From the NCBI RefSeq assembly GCF_008725655.1, contig NZ_VYXP01000005.1, positions 270,209 to 334,208 of the forward strand: 64,000 nt of DNA, read 5' to 3'. This document shows, one piece after another, positions 39,536-47,956 of this stretch. Below the pieces are notes generated by a model. That model was not told the origin of the DNA, made no database searches, and saw only the letters and a program-made list of their open reading frames with translations. Position 1 is the first letter of the stretch; every line of letters begins with the position of its first letter. The position numbers and the translations under genes were made by a program. Source of the stretch: Marinihelvus fidelis (GTDB lineage: Bacteria; Pseudomonadota; Gammaproteobacteria; Xanthomonadales; SZUA-36).

Positions 39536-40524
39536 CTGAGCAGGAAACGCAGGTCGATAATTGCCGCGTTCGCGCGGGCCACGTAATTCGCCATCACCAG
39601 TGAGTGATTGGCCAGCGCGCCGAACTTGCTGCCGTTCAGCACCATCGGCGAGCGCAGCGGCGCCTGGGTGGCTTCCAGCTCGCGGATGATCTGGCGGAAG
39701 CTGACCAGCGCGTTTTTCTTGCGCAGCACGTCTTCGAAGTCGTGCTCCATGGCTTTGAGGAAATGAATCAGCGCCCAGGTCGAGCCGCGTGTCTCATAGA
39801 AGACATCGTCAATCTCGAGCCAGGGCGTCTTCACGGTCACCTCTTCCGGCGCGCCGGTGGACTGGCGCGCGCCGGTGTCGCCGGCCAGGTCGGTGTTCAG
39901 GCGGTGCTGGCCGGTGCTGGCCGACAGGCGCTGAGACAGCGAGCCCAGGCGTTTTTCGACAATGGCCAGCCAGTCGGCCAGGTTGTCGGCGCGGGCATAG
40001 AACTGTGCGTCGGGCTGGGACGGGTCGGCCAGGCGCTCCAGGTACGCCTCCAGGTAGGCATTGGCCTTGCGGTAGCGGCCCTCGGTCGCCGGTGGGAACC
40101 AGCGCGCGTGGTCGTAATGCAGCATCGGGTCGGCTTCGGCCAGGTCCGGGTCCTCGGTGGACTGGGTCTGCGAGCGGCTCAGGTCGTTGCGCATCACCCG
40201 CGCCAGGTCACGCACCTGGGTCAGGGCGCCGAACTCCCAGTTGGGCATGTTATCCAGGAACACCCACGGCGGCATGATGTCGTTCGACATCCAGCCGCCA
40301 CGCTTGGTCAGCATGACGTTGACCACTTCGACCAGGGTGGCGGTCGTCGCAAAACCGGTGACCGGCTGGTGGCCGTGTGTCTCGGCGTGGCGGCGGGCGG
40401 TGTCGAGCGGGTCGAACGCGGGTGGCTCTTCGTTGTACCACCACATGCCGAACAGGGTGACGAGGATGGCAATCCCGATAATGACCAGCGTGGTGAGCTG
40501 GGTCCGGCGACTGGGCATGTGCAT
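39526..40524 (-). CDS. DUF2333-family membrane-anchored protein
   Basis: The 332-residue protein has one N-terminal helix (LTTLVIIGIAILVTLFGMWW) and a large soluble domain with GGWMSNDIMPPWVFLDNMPN, WEFGALTQVRDLARVMRND and SRSQTQSTEDPDLAEADP, the DUF2333 signature. Its function is unknown in the family. The last residues (LLSDG) and stop are written in the first heptamer of the array, so the array may have trimmed or replaced the original end. Confidence 0.8.
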   Translation of the reverse strand: MHMPSRRTQLTTLVIIGIAILVTLFGMWWYNEEPPAFDPLDTARRHAETHGHQPVTGFATTATLVEVVNVMLTKRGGWMSNDIMPPWVFLDNMPNWEFGALTQVRDLARVMRNDLSRSQTQSTEDPDLAEADPMLHYDHARWFPPATEGRYRKANAYLEAYLERLADPSQPDAQFYARADNLADWLAIVEKRLGSLSQRLSASTGQHRLNTDLAGDTGARQSTGAPEEVTVKTPWLEIDDVFYETRGSTWALIHFLKAMEHDFEDVLRKKNALVSFRQIIRELEATQAPLRSPMVLNGSKFGALANHSLVMANYVARANAAIIDLRFLLSDG

Positions 40525-40579
40525 TGAGGGGGCTCCGCGGTTGAGCGATCAGCGCGCCAACCTTATCAGATTCGGTGGC

Positions 40580-41197
40580 TCACGCACCCGTGCCGGAGGG
40601 CACCAGGCCGTCACGCAACCATGCGCCGACGACCACGTCCATGCCGGCGTCCGGGCCGATAATGGCGGCCGTGCCCGAGCGCAGCGCGACGATGTCGGCC
40701 GTAACTTCATCAAAGGCGAGTTGCCGTGGTGCCTCGACGACCATTTCCGGGATCACGATAACGGTGACCGGCCCGGTGTCGGTCTGCACGACCATGTGCG
40801 CGCCGCGGCCCTTCGGCGTGGGGCAGAACTTCACCAGGGTCACCCGACTGGCCAGCTCCGCCGAGGCCTCCAGGTTGAACCGGCCGAGGACGTCCGCCAG
40901 TGCCCGCGGGTCGACGCCAGCGTCGCCGGCACGGGCGAGCACGGTGGCGCCGTCATGACGGTAGTGGGCCAGGATGTACTCCTCCAGCGACGGCGCGGGC
41001 CGGCTGGCCTGCCAGGCGATGACCCCGACAGACAGCATGACCAGCACGCTGGCGGCGATGGCCCAGCCACGCCGGGCCGGCGGCGCCTGGCCGGCCGTGT
41101 CGGCGGGCGGCAGCAGGCTGTCCACCAGGGTGTCATCCACCGGCAGCTTCAGTGCGGCTTCCAGCCGTTGCTCAAATTGATCCATTGCCTTCACCAT
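40580..41197 (-). CDS. DUF3379-family protein, probable anti-sigma partner of the ECF sigma factor
   Basis: The 205-residue protein has one membrane helix (WAIAASVLVMLSVGVIAW, residues about 45-62) between a short cytoplasmic head and a periplasmic domain (PSLEEYILAHYRHDGATVL, LVKFCPTPKGRGAHMVVQT), as in DUF3379. It overlaps the ECF sigma gene by 14 bp if MDQFEQRLE (41185) is the start, or by 26 bp if the ATG at 41197 is used. Its position after the sigma gene is that of an anti-sigma factor; no classical zinc motif is visible. Confidence 0.75.
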   Translation of the reverse strand: MVKAMDQFEQRLEAALKLPVDDTLVDSLLPPADTAGQAPPARRGWAIAASVLVMLSVGVIAWQASRPAPSLEEYILAHYRHDGATVLARAGDAGVDPRALADVLGRFNLEASAELASRVTLVKFCPTPKGRGAHMVVQTDTGPVTVIVIPEMVVEAPRQLAFDEVTADIVALRSGTAAIIGPDAGMDVVVGAWLRDGLVPSGTGA

Positions 41198-41690
41198 CTT
41201 CTTCCAGCCGGTCGGCCAGCAATCCGCGGGCCCGGAACAGGCGGGTCATTACCGCGCTGCGGCTGATCTCCAGCTCGGTCGCGATCTCCTCGCAACTCAT
41301 GCCGATGACGACCTGCATCACCAACGGTTCGCGGTAGTTTGCCGGCAGCGCGAGTATCCGCTGGCGCAGTTGCTGTCGCTCCACGCGCTCCTGCGGCGTG
41401 GCGGCGTCCCGGTCCTCTATCACCAGCGCATCGATACTCACCAGCGGCGGTACCTTGCGCTCAAACGTCCGGGCGTACTCGCGCCGCAGGATCGTGATCA
41501 GCCATGACTTTGCCGCCGCTTCATCCTTCAGGCTGTCCACGGCTCGCCATGCGCGCAGGAAGGTTTCCTGCACCAGGTCACGGGCCAGCGTCTCGTCGCG
41601 GCACAACCAGACCGCGAAACGGTACAGGTCGGCGCCATGCTGACGAGCCAGCCGATCGAAGTCCGCGCGTTTACGGGCCACCCTTCTCAT
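41172..41690 (-). CDS. ECF-family RNA polymerase sigma factor
   Basis: The 172-residue sigma factor begins MRRVARKRADFDRL (41690). Region 2 shows LYRFAVWLCRDETLARDLVQETFLRAWRA, and region 4 shows ALPANYREPLVMQVVIGMSCEEIATELEISRSAVMTRLFRARGLL. There is no C-terminal extension. The frame is open upstream through the leader, but no better start is seen there. The 229-bp space before it, up to the divergent PCMT gene, shows no gene. I found no clear self-recognised -35 there. Confidence 0.88.
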   Translation of the reverse strand: MRRVARKRADFDRLARQHGADLYRFAVWLCRDETLARDLVQETFLRAWRAVDSLKDEAAAKSWLITILRREYARTFERKVPPLVSIDALVIEDRDAATPQERVERQQLRQRILALPANYREPLVMQVVIGMSCEEIATELEISRSAVMTRLFRARGLLADRLEEDGEGNGSI

Positions 41691-41919
41691 GACCGGTATT
41701 ATCGCCGTTTGATTGCAAAACACAGCCCCGGAAGGGGAAAATAGGCGATTCCGGTAACTTTTCCCGCCCACCGGGCGTCCAATAGCTAACGCGTGACCTA
41801 TGGCACTTCAGCCAGGGTGGGCAGGGCTTCATTCTCGTCCTTGCCGAGCCCCGGTGGAGGTCGTAACCTAAACGGTTGCCCCGGCCAGACGGGGTTGGCC
41901 ACAGGAGTGATGGTGAATC

Positions 41920-42579
41920 ATGACCATGAATTTTGAACAGGCCCGCCATAACATGGTGGAGCAACAGGTACGGACCTGGGAAGTGCTCGACGCCGAAGTG
42001 TTGGGCCTGCTGGGCGATATCCGTCGCGAGGATTTCGTCCCCGTCCGCTACCGCAAACTGGCGTTTGCCGACCTGAACATCCCGCTGGGGCACGACCAGG
42101 TCATGATGAAGCCCATCGTCGAAGGCCGCCTGTTGCAGGCCGCCGAGATCGGCGCCGACGACACGGTGCTGGAAATCGGTACCGGCAGCGGTTTCGTCAC
42201 CGCCTGCCTGGCCCGCCTGGCCAAGTCCGTGGTCAGCGTCGACATCATCGAGGAGTTCACCCAGGGTGCCGGCCGCCGGTTGGCGGAAAACGGTATCGAC
42301 AACGTGGAACTGTTCACCGGTGATGCACTCCAAGGCTGGCAACCCGAGCAGGCCCACGACGTGGTCGTGGTCACCGGTTCCGTTCCCGAAGTGCCGGAGC
42401 ACTTCCGCGGCTGGGTCAACCCCGGCGGCCGGATGTTCGTCATCTCCGGTGAGTCGCCCGCCATGGAGGCGCGCGTGTTGCGCCGGCTGGGCGCGACTGA
42501 ATGGGCCGAGGAAAGCCTTTTCGAAACCGATTTACCGCCGCTGGTCGGCGCAGAAACCAAGCCCGAATTCGAATTCTGA
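41920..42579 (+). CDS. Protein-L-isoaspartate O-methyltransferase-like protein
   Basis: The 219-residue SAM-dependent methyltransferase starts MTMNFEQARHNMVEQQVRTW and carries VLEIGTGSGFVTACLARLA, the PCMT SAM-binding motif. The substrate block reads GHDQVMMKPIVEGRLLQAAE, where true Pcm has an isoaspartate-binding Thr/Ile-Ser pattern, so this is the paralogue commonly found before tolC rather than the repair enzyme itself. tolC follows 17 bp later. Confidence 0.82.
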   Translation: MTMNFEQARHNMVEQQVRTWEVLDAEVLGLLGDIRREDFVPVRYRKLAFADLNIPLGHDQVMMKPIVEGRLLQAAEIGADDTVLEIGTGSGFVTACLARLAKSVVSVDIIEEFTQGAGRRLAENGIDNVELFTGDALQGWQPEQAHDVVVVTGSVPEVPEHFRGWVNPGGRMFVISGESPAMEARVLRRLGATEWAEESLFETDLPPLVGAETKPEFEF

Positions 42580-42596
42580 AGCACCTGGAGTCAGAC

Positions 42597-43946
42597 ATGC
42601 CGAAATCCCTACTCACCTGCGCCATCGTGGCCGCGGGTTTCACCCTCGCCGCCCCGGCGCACGCGGTTGACCTGATCGGCGTGCATGACCTGGCCATGGA
42701 AAACGATCCCATCCTGCAGGCCGCCAGCTACCGCCGCGATGCGACCGGAGAGAACGAGCGCCAGGCCTGGGCCAACCTGCTGCCCAACCTGGGCGGTTCC
42801 GCCGGAATGACCCGCGGTGACAGCGAAACCTCCATCGCCGGCGATCGCGTGTCCGACACCGACGTCGACAACGAGAGCTGGGGACTGAGCCTGCAGCAGG
42901 TACTGTACGACCAGTCCAACTACGAGCGCCTGGACCTGGCGCGCGGCCAGGTGAGCCAGTCCGAGGCCATTTACCAGCAGGCCTACCAGAACTTCCTGGT
43001 GCGGGTCTCGCAATCCTACTTCAGCGTGCTCACGGCCAGCGACCAGGTGGTCTTTGCCGAGGCCGAGGAACGCGCGCTGCAGCGCCAGTTCGAGCAGGCC
43101 GAACAGCGCTTCGAAGTGGGCCTGACGGCCATTACCGATGTGCATGAATCCCGTGCCAGCTACGATAACGCCCGCGCCCGCGCCATCGTCGCCCGCAACC
43201 GCCTGGCGGACGCGCGTGAAGGCCTGCGAGAGCTCACCGGGCAGTACTTCGAGGAAGTCGACCCGCTGCAGGAAGAACTGCCGCTGGTGAATCCGGACCC
43301 GAACAGCTCCGAGGAATGGGCGCAGATCGCACTGCAGTCCAATCCGTCGATCATCGCCTCGCAGTACGGTGTTGAAATCGCCGATGCCAATGCCCGCCTG
43401 CAGCGGTCAGGGCACTTCCCGACCCTGGGCCTGGAAGCCGGCTACAGCAACTTCACCAACAACAACTACGTGCTGTTTGATGATTTCCAGAACCCGATCG
43501 GCAACGTTGACCTGGAAAACACCGATTTCACCTATGGCCTGCGCCTGACGGTGCCCATCTACCAGGGCGGCGCGGTCAGCTCGCGGACCCGCCAGGCACG
43601 TTACGAACTGAACGCCACCCAGGAAGACCTGGACCAGCAGCAGCGCGCGGTGCTGCGTGACACGCGTAACGCGTATCGCGCCGTGATCGCCGGCATCGAG
43701 CAGGTGCAGGCGTTCAACCAGGCGCTGGTGTCGGCGCAGAGCGCGCTGGAAGCCACCCAGGCCGGTTTCGAAGTGGGTACGCGTACCATCGTCGATGTGC
43801 TGCTCGCGCAGCAGCGCTACTACGGCGCCCAGGGTGACAACTCGCTGGCGCGCCATGACTACATCCTCAGTCACCTGCAGCTGAAGGCGGCGGGGGGCAT
43901 GCTCTCTCGCGAGGACCTGGCGGCGGTTAACACGATCCTCGACTGA
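42597..43946 (+). CDS. tolC: TolC-family outer-membrane efflux channel
   Basis: TolC is the outer-membrane exit duct for type I secretion and multidrug efflux. The 449-residue protein starts MPKSLLTCAIVAAGFTLAAP with cleavage after AHA. Two repeated halves are visible: LANLLPNLGGSAGMTRG to NRLADAREGLRELTG, and HFPTLGLEAGYSNFTNNNY to VEVGTRTIVDVLLAQQR, with the typical GxxGxRTIxDVLxAQ. YQGGAVSSRTRQARYEL is conserved in the second half. An upstream GGAG supports this ATG. The composite hairpin element begins 13 bp after its stop. Confidence 0.92.
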   Translation: MPKSLLTCAIVAAGFTLAAPAHAVDLIGVHDLAMENDPILQAASYRRDATGENERQAWANLLPNLGGSAGMTRGDSETSIAGDRVSDTDVDNESWGLSLQQVLYDQSNYERLDLARGQVSQSEAIYQQAYQNFLVRVSQSYFSVLTASDQVVFAEAEERALQRQFEQAEQRFEVGLTAITDVHESRASYDNARARAIVARNRLADAREGLRELTGQYFEEVDPLQEELPLVNPDPNSSEEWAQIALQSNPSIIASQYGVEIADANARLQRSGHFPTLGLEAGYSNFTNNNYVLFDDFQNPIGNVDLENTDFTYGLRLTVPIYQGGAVSSRTRQARYELNATQEDLDQQQRAVLRDTRNAYRAVIAGIEQVQAFNQALVSAQSALEATQAGFEVGTRTIVDVLLAQQRYYGAQGDNSLARHDYILSHLQLKAAGGMLSREDLAAVNTILD

Positions 43947-43958
43947 GGCGTCAAAGCG

Positions 43959-44123
43959 GGACCGGGGTGGTTACGTCAACCCCGGACTCGCTCAAGTACA
44001 TCCCTGTATCGCTCATCGGCGGCATCCTTGCCGCCGAAGGTCCGGGGTTGACGTAACCACCCCGGTCCGTGACGCTCATTCGCGTCACGCGTCACGCGTC
44101 ACGCGTCACGCGTCACGCGTCAC
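43959..44123. repeat. Composite hairpin element, copy 3, with heptamer array
   Basis: The arms at 43959-43987 and 44040-44068 are perfect 29-nt inverted repeats. They enclose a 52-nt core (43988-44039) almost identical to copies 1 and 2, although the arm sequences outside CCCCGGAC are unrelated. Six GCGTCAC units at 44081-44123 follow. On the minus strand they encode the last residues of WaaA (VTRDA) and its TGA. The element lies between convergent tolC and waaA and could terminate both. Confidence 0.88.
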
Positions 44124-45377
44124 CCAGCCGTCGATGGCGTTCATGGTTTTGGTGAGGGCGCCGCGGCCGTTTTCGACCAGGCGCAGTGCGGCCTGGCCCA
44201 TGCGGTCGCGGGCGGCGGCGTCGGCGAACAGGCGGATGGCGGCATCGGCGATGTCGTTGCGGCCTGCCACGCGTTCCGCGGCGCCGGCGGCGAGCAGCTG
44301 GCTGGCGATTTCCTTGACGTTGTCGGTATGCGGGCCGATCAGCAGCGGTTTGCCCAGGGCGGCGGGCTCCAGCAGGTTGTGGCCACCGACGGGTTCGATG
44401 GTGCCTCCGACGAAGGTGATGTCGGCGGCGGCGTAGTAATTTCCCAGTTCACCCATGGTATCGACCACCAGGCACTGGCAGTCGGCCGGGGGTACGCGGC
44501 CGTCGCTGCGCAGGCACACTCGCAGGCCATACTCGCGCAGGGCCTCGGCCACCCGGCCGAACCGCTCCGGGTGGCGCGGTGCGACCACCAACAGGGCATC
44601 GGCCCGTGATTTGAGCAGCCGCTGGAAGGCCTCGACCAGTTCGGCCTCGTCACTCTCGTGGGTGCTGCCGGCCACCAGCACGGGACGGCCGACGCCCCAG
44701 GCGCTCTTCAGCATATCGCCTGTCTCCGCCAGGCTGGCGGACACCTCGATGTCGAACTTCAGGTTGCCGGTGACGGTGACCCGCTCTGCGATGGCGCCGC
44801 AGTCGACGAAGCGCTCCGCGTCGGCTTCAGATTGCGCAAGTACCGCGTCGGCGCTGCGCAGGGCCGGTGCAATCAACCCGCGCAGGCGCCGGTAGCCGCG
44901 CTGCGACGACGCCGTCATCCGGGCGTTGACCAACGCCAGCGGTACGGTCCTGCTGTCCGCGACCCGGTACAGGTTCGGCCAGATCTCGGTTTCCAGCACC
45001 AGGAACAGGCGTGGCTGCAGTCGCGCCAGCAGCCGGCCGCCCAGAGCGGGCAGGTCGATGGGCAGGTACTGGTGCGCAACCTTGTCGCCAAACAGTTCGC
45101 GGACGCGGGCCGAGCCGGTTGGCGTGATCGTGGTGATGGTCAGCGGGATGTCCGGATAACGCTGCAGCAGCGCGGACACCAGTGGGCTGGCGGCGTTCAC
45201 TTCGCCCAGCGAGGCGGCGTGGACGATGATGCCGCCGCCAGGTACGTCGACGGTGATGGCTCCCAGGCGCTCGTTCCAGCGCTGCCAGTAACGGTGATCA
45301 CGGAACCCGCGCACGCCGAAGTACGCCAGCAGGACCGGCGTCGCCAGGATCATGGCAAGCGAATACAGGAATCGCAT
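44106..45377 (-). CDS. waaA: 3-deoxy-D-manno-octulosonic acid transferase WaaA (KdtA)
   Basis: WaaA adds Kdo to lipid IVA at the inner membrane. The 423-residue protein starts MRFLYSLAMILATPVLLAYF (membrane anchor) and has IIVHAASLGEVNAASPLV, PTGSARVRELFGDKVAHQYL, ETEIWPNLYR, LVNARMTASSQRGY and FVGGTIEPVGGHNLLEPAAL, all family signatures. The frame is open further upstream, antisense to lpxL. The C-terminus VTRDA and stop lie inside the heptamer array. Confidence 0.94.
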   Translation of the reverse strand: MRFLYSLAMILATPVLLAYFGVRGFRDHRYWQRWNERLGAITVDVPGGGIIVHAASLGEVNAASPLVSALLQRYPDIPLTITTITPTGSARVRELFGDKVAHQYLPIDLPALGGRLLARLQPRLFLVLETEIWPNLYRVADSRTVPLALVNARMTASSQRGYRRLRGLIAPALRSADAVLAQSEADAERFVDCGAIAERVTVTGNLKFDIEVSASLAETGDMLKSAWGVGRPVLVAGSTHESDEAELVEAFQRLLKSRADALLVVAPRHPERFGRVAEALREYGLRVCLRSDGRVPPADCQCLVVDTMGELGNYYAAADITFVGGTIEPVGGHNLLEPAALGKPLLIGPHTDNVKEIASQLLAAGAAERVAGRNDIADAAIRLFADAAARDRMGQAALRLVENGRGALTKTMNAIDGWVTRDA

Positions 45378-45462
45378 CGAAGGCTCCTCGAACGGGCCAT
45401 CGCAGTATATCAGGGCGACGCGTGGGGCTTGGAAGGCGGGCCGGGGTTCGGGACAATGGGCC

Positions 45463-46416
45463 ATGGACGATCTCCCGCGCGCCCCCGCACCACCTCGCCC
45501 CGGATTCTCCCCGCGCAACTGGGGTGGCTGGCTGGTTGTCGGCATCTACTGGTTCCTGGGGCACCTGCCCCGGCCGGTTGGCCGCGCGCTGGTCGCGCCG
45601 CTGGGCCCGCTGCTGTACCGGCTCATGTCGTCGCGCCGCCGAATCGCCGAGCGCAACATCGCCCTGTGCCTGCCTGAACTGAATGCCGATGAGCGCGAGC
45701 GTATGGTGAAGGCCTGCTTCGGCTCGCTGGCCCGCATGCTGCCGGAGATGGCCTGGTGCTGGGCGGGCCCGGCGCAGGACATGGCGTCAATCTGTCGAAT
45801 CAGTGAGCCCGCGAAACAACATGTCCAGGCTGCCCTGGCCGAGGACCGCGGTGTGCTCGTGGTCACCGCGCACGTGACCTGCCTGGAAGTCGGCGCCCGC
45901 GCGCTGGGTGAGCTGTTCCCTGGCCACGGCGTCTACAGGCCCCTGAACAACGAGGTCATCGAGTGGTACCAGAACCGCGGCCGGGCCTGGTATGCCAGCA
46001 GCATGATCAGCAAACGCGATATCCGCTCACTGGTACGGGTGCTGCGGGCTGGCGGTTTTGCCTGGTATGCCGCCGACCAGGATTTTGGGCCGCAGCAGAG
46101 TGTTTTTGCGCCCTTCTTCGGTGTCGAAGCCGCGACCCTGCTGGCTACCCACCGTTTGCCGCGCCTGACCGGCTGCCGGGTGCTGGCGATGTTGCCACGC
46201 TACCTGCCGGACGAAGGCATCTACGAAATCGACGTGTCACCGGTGTTCGAGGATTTTCCCAGCGACGATCCGGTGGCCGACCTGGCCCGCGTCAACGCGG
46301 TGCTGGAAGCGCAGGTGCGCAAGGCGCCGGAGCAATACTGGTGGATTCATCGCCGCTTCAAGACACGGCCCGGGGGCCAGCCCGACATCTACGGCGACGA
46401 CGCGCGCGAGTCCTGA
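45463..46416 (+). CDS. lpxL: Lipid A biosynthesis (KDO2-lipid IVA) acyltransferase, LpxL/HtrB family
   Basis: The 317-residue membrane-associated acyltransferase adds a secondary acyl chain to lipid A. The motif VTAHVTCLEVGARALG contains the catalytic His-x4-Glu dyad. YRPLNNEVIEWYQNRGRAWY and YAADQDFGPQQSVFAPFFGV are further family blocks, and YWWIHRRFKTRP ends the conserved region. It is divergent from waaA, and the 85-bp gap must hold both promoters. LpxL versus LpxM/LpxP specificity cannot be decided here. It overlaps the convergent ligase gene by 28 bp at the 3' ends. Confidence 0.9.
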   Translation: MDDLPRAPAPPRPGFSPRNWGGWLVVGIYWFLGHLPRPVGRALVAPLGPLLYRLMSSRRRIAERNIALCLPELNADERERMVKACFGSLARMLPEMAWCWAGPAQDMASICRISEPAKQHVQAALAEDRGVLVVTAHVTCLEVGARALGELFPGHGVYRPLNNEVIEWYQNRGRAWYASSMISKRDIRSLVRVLRAGGFAWYAADQDFGPQQSVFAPFFGVEAATLLATHRLPRLTGCRVLAMLPRYLPDEGIYEIDVSPVFEDFPSDDPVADLARVNAVLEAQVRKAPEQYWWIHRRFKTRPGGQPDIYGDDARES

Positions 46417-47705
46417 GCGACCGCGCTCCGGCCCGTCCGCGGATCAACCACGGCGAAAAACAGTCCCGCCACGAACCAGGTCAAGGTCGAGATATAGGTA
46501 CCGAAGGCGGCGAAATGCGAGTTCAGCGGGAAGTAGATCAAAAACAGCGCCAGTGCGAACGGCAGGGCCTCGCGTCGTTGCCCGGCCGGCAGCGCGCGCC
46601 AGAACACGACACCCAGAACGTACAGGCCCAGTAACCCCAGCAGTCCTATCGTGCCGGCATCCGCCATGTATTCCAGCACAAAGTTGTGCGGGTGCCTGGC
46701 GCCAATATTCTCGCCTTCCGGGTTGATGTTCGGGTCATCGGCCTCCGCATAGTCGAAATAGGCCACGGGGTAGCCGCGCACGCCCACGCCGTTGACCGGG
46801 TGGTCGCGGTACATTTCCAGTGCGTGGCGGAAAATCGGCGCGCGGTTTGACGTGGCCACGGCGATGGCGGTGTCGGTCTGCTCGGCAGCCAGCAGGCTGT
46901 CGGCGATGCGGGCCTGGAAGATCGGCGAGGCGAACCACGCCGTGAGCACGGCGGCGGCGCCCAGGGCCGGCATGGCCGCCAGCAGCCGCCACTTGCCGGG
47001 CCGATTGGAGCGCAGCAGCACCAGGGCGTAGACCATCGTCAGCGCGAACATCATGACCCAGCCGGCGCGCATTCCGGCGATCAGCACGGCGCCCAGGATC
47101 AGCCCATAGGCCAGCGGCCAGGTCCAGGCCGGCCAGCGTCGGCGTACGTACTCCAGCGCCAGCGGCGACAGCATGGCCAGCACCGGGCCGTAGAACTGGA
47201 ATTTGCGGAAGAACAGCGCGTTCAGGCGGTCCTCGTGCATCGGGATGCCGAACACGTCGTAGCCCAGGAACAATTGCACGAAGCCATCGAACGCCCAGAA
47301 CAGCAGGATCAGCGCCGTCCACTTCAGGAAGGTCCAGCGAATATGCGGTGGATGCAGCAGCACCGCGATGCTGATGGCCGCGGCCAGGAAGCGCAACGCG
47401 CCCAGGCTCTGGGCCCAGCTCTTGGCCGCGGTGACCGAGTCGAAGCTGGACAGCAGCATCGGCAGCCAGAAGCAGGCGAACACGGGCACGATCACGCGGG
47501 CGATGGCCCGGGTCCGTTCGCGGTAACGGGCGGAACGCCAGAGCCAGGGCAGCATAAAGGCGAAGGCGATGATCGGCACTTCCGAAAACCGCCGGATGGG
47601 CAGGCAGACGACGAACAGGATCGCCAGCCACGCCGGCCATTCGTCGGCGAACCTGCGCAGGAGGGTGTTCACGGGTTCAGGCGGGCCGGCGGCGGGCGCC
47701 GGCAA
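46389..47705 (-). CDS. O-antigen ligase-like (WaaL/Wzy) polytopic membrane protein
   Basis: The 438-residue protein has about ten hydrophobic segments and a large periplasmic loop with NRAPIFRHALEMYRDHPVNG, GVRGYP and RHPHNFVLEYMADAGTIGL; the His of the HNxxLE-like motif is the catalytic feature of the family. It could ligate O-antigen to lipid A-core or polymerise it. It starts either at a TTG abutting the upstream stop (47705) or at a GTG at 47672 (VNTLLRRF). Neither has a clear ribosome site. Confidence 0.8.
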   Translation of the reverse strand: MPAPAAGPPEPVNTLLRRFADEWPAWLAILFVVCLPIRRFSEVPIIAFAFMLPWLWRSARYRERTRAIARVIVPVFACFWLPMLLSSFDSVTAAKSWAQSLGALRFLAAAISIAVLLHPPHIRWTFLKWTALILLFWAFDGFVQLFLGYDVFGIPMHEDRLNALFFRKFQFYGPVLAMLSPLALEYVRRRWPAWTWPLAYGLILGAVLIAGMRAGWVMMFALTMVYALVLLRSNRPGKWRLLAAMPALGAAAVLTAWFASPIFQARIADSLLAAEQTDTAIAVATSNRAPIFRHALEMYRDHPVNGVGVRGYPVAYFDYAEADDPNINPEGENIGARHPHNFVLEYMADAGTIGLLGLLGLYVLGVVFWRALPAGQRREALPFALALFLIYFPLNSHFAAFGTYISTLTWFVAGLFFAVVDPRTGRSAVAQDSRASSP

Positions 47706-47915
47706 TCAGTCGACCAGCCGGTACCGGGCGCTGCAGTAAGGGCAGAGGGCCTCGCCGGTTGCTTCGATGGGCAGGTACACGCGCGGATGGGAATTCCACA
47801 GCTTCTGCTCCGGTGTCGGGCAAGACAGGGGCAGGTCGGCCCGGCTCACTTCGTAGACCGTCTCGGCGTTGGCCACGGCCAGGTTGTCGTTGTTGGCATC
47901 CGTGAGATGGACCAC
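47706..47915 (-). CDS. Zinc-finger domain protein (zf-CHCC, NDUFS6-like)
   Basis: The 69-residue protein has a His-rich first half (WNSHPRVYLPI) and ends with CPYCSARYRLVD; with the upstream CPTP it gives a Cys-His-Cys-Cys zinc site, the zf-CHCC family. Such small proteins are common near ilvE/glnE in gammaproteobacteria. Their role is unknown in bacteria. It follows glnE by 41 bp on the same strand. Confidence 0.82.
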   Translation of the reverse strand: MVHLTDANNDNLAVANAETVYEVSRADLPLSCPTPEQKLWNSHPRVYLPIEATGEALCPYCSARYRLVD

Positions 47916-47956
47916 GGTGAAATCTCCCGATCATCGAAGCGCCTATTCTAACCCGT

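Noticed and set aside
41879-41894. CCCCG-GCCAGA-CGGGG hairpin before the PCMT-like gene as a riboswitch
   Set aside because: Five-base stem only, no conserved aptamer features seen.
43665-43677. ACGCGTAACGCG inside tolC as another array unit
   Set aside because: Only about one and a half units, fully explained by tolC codons.
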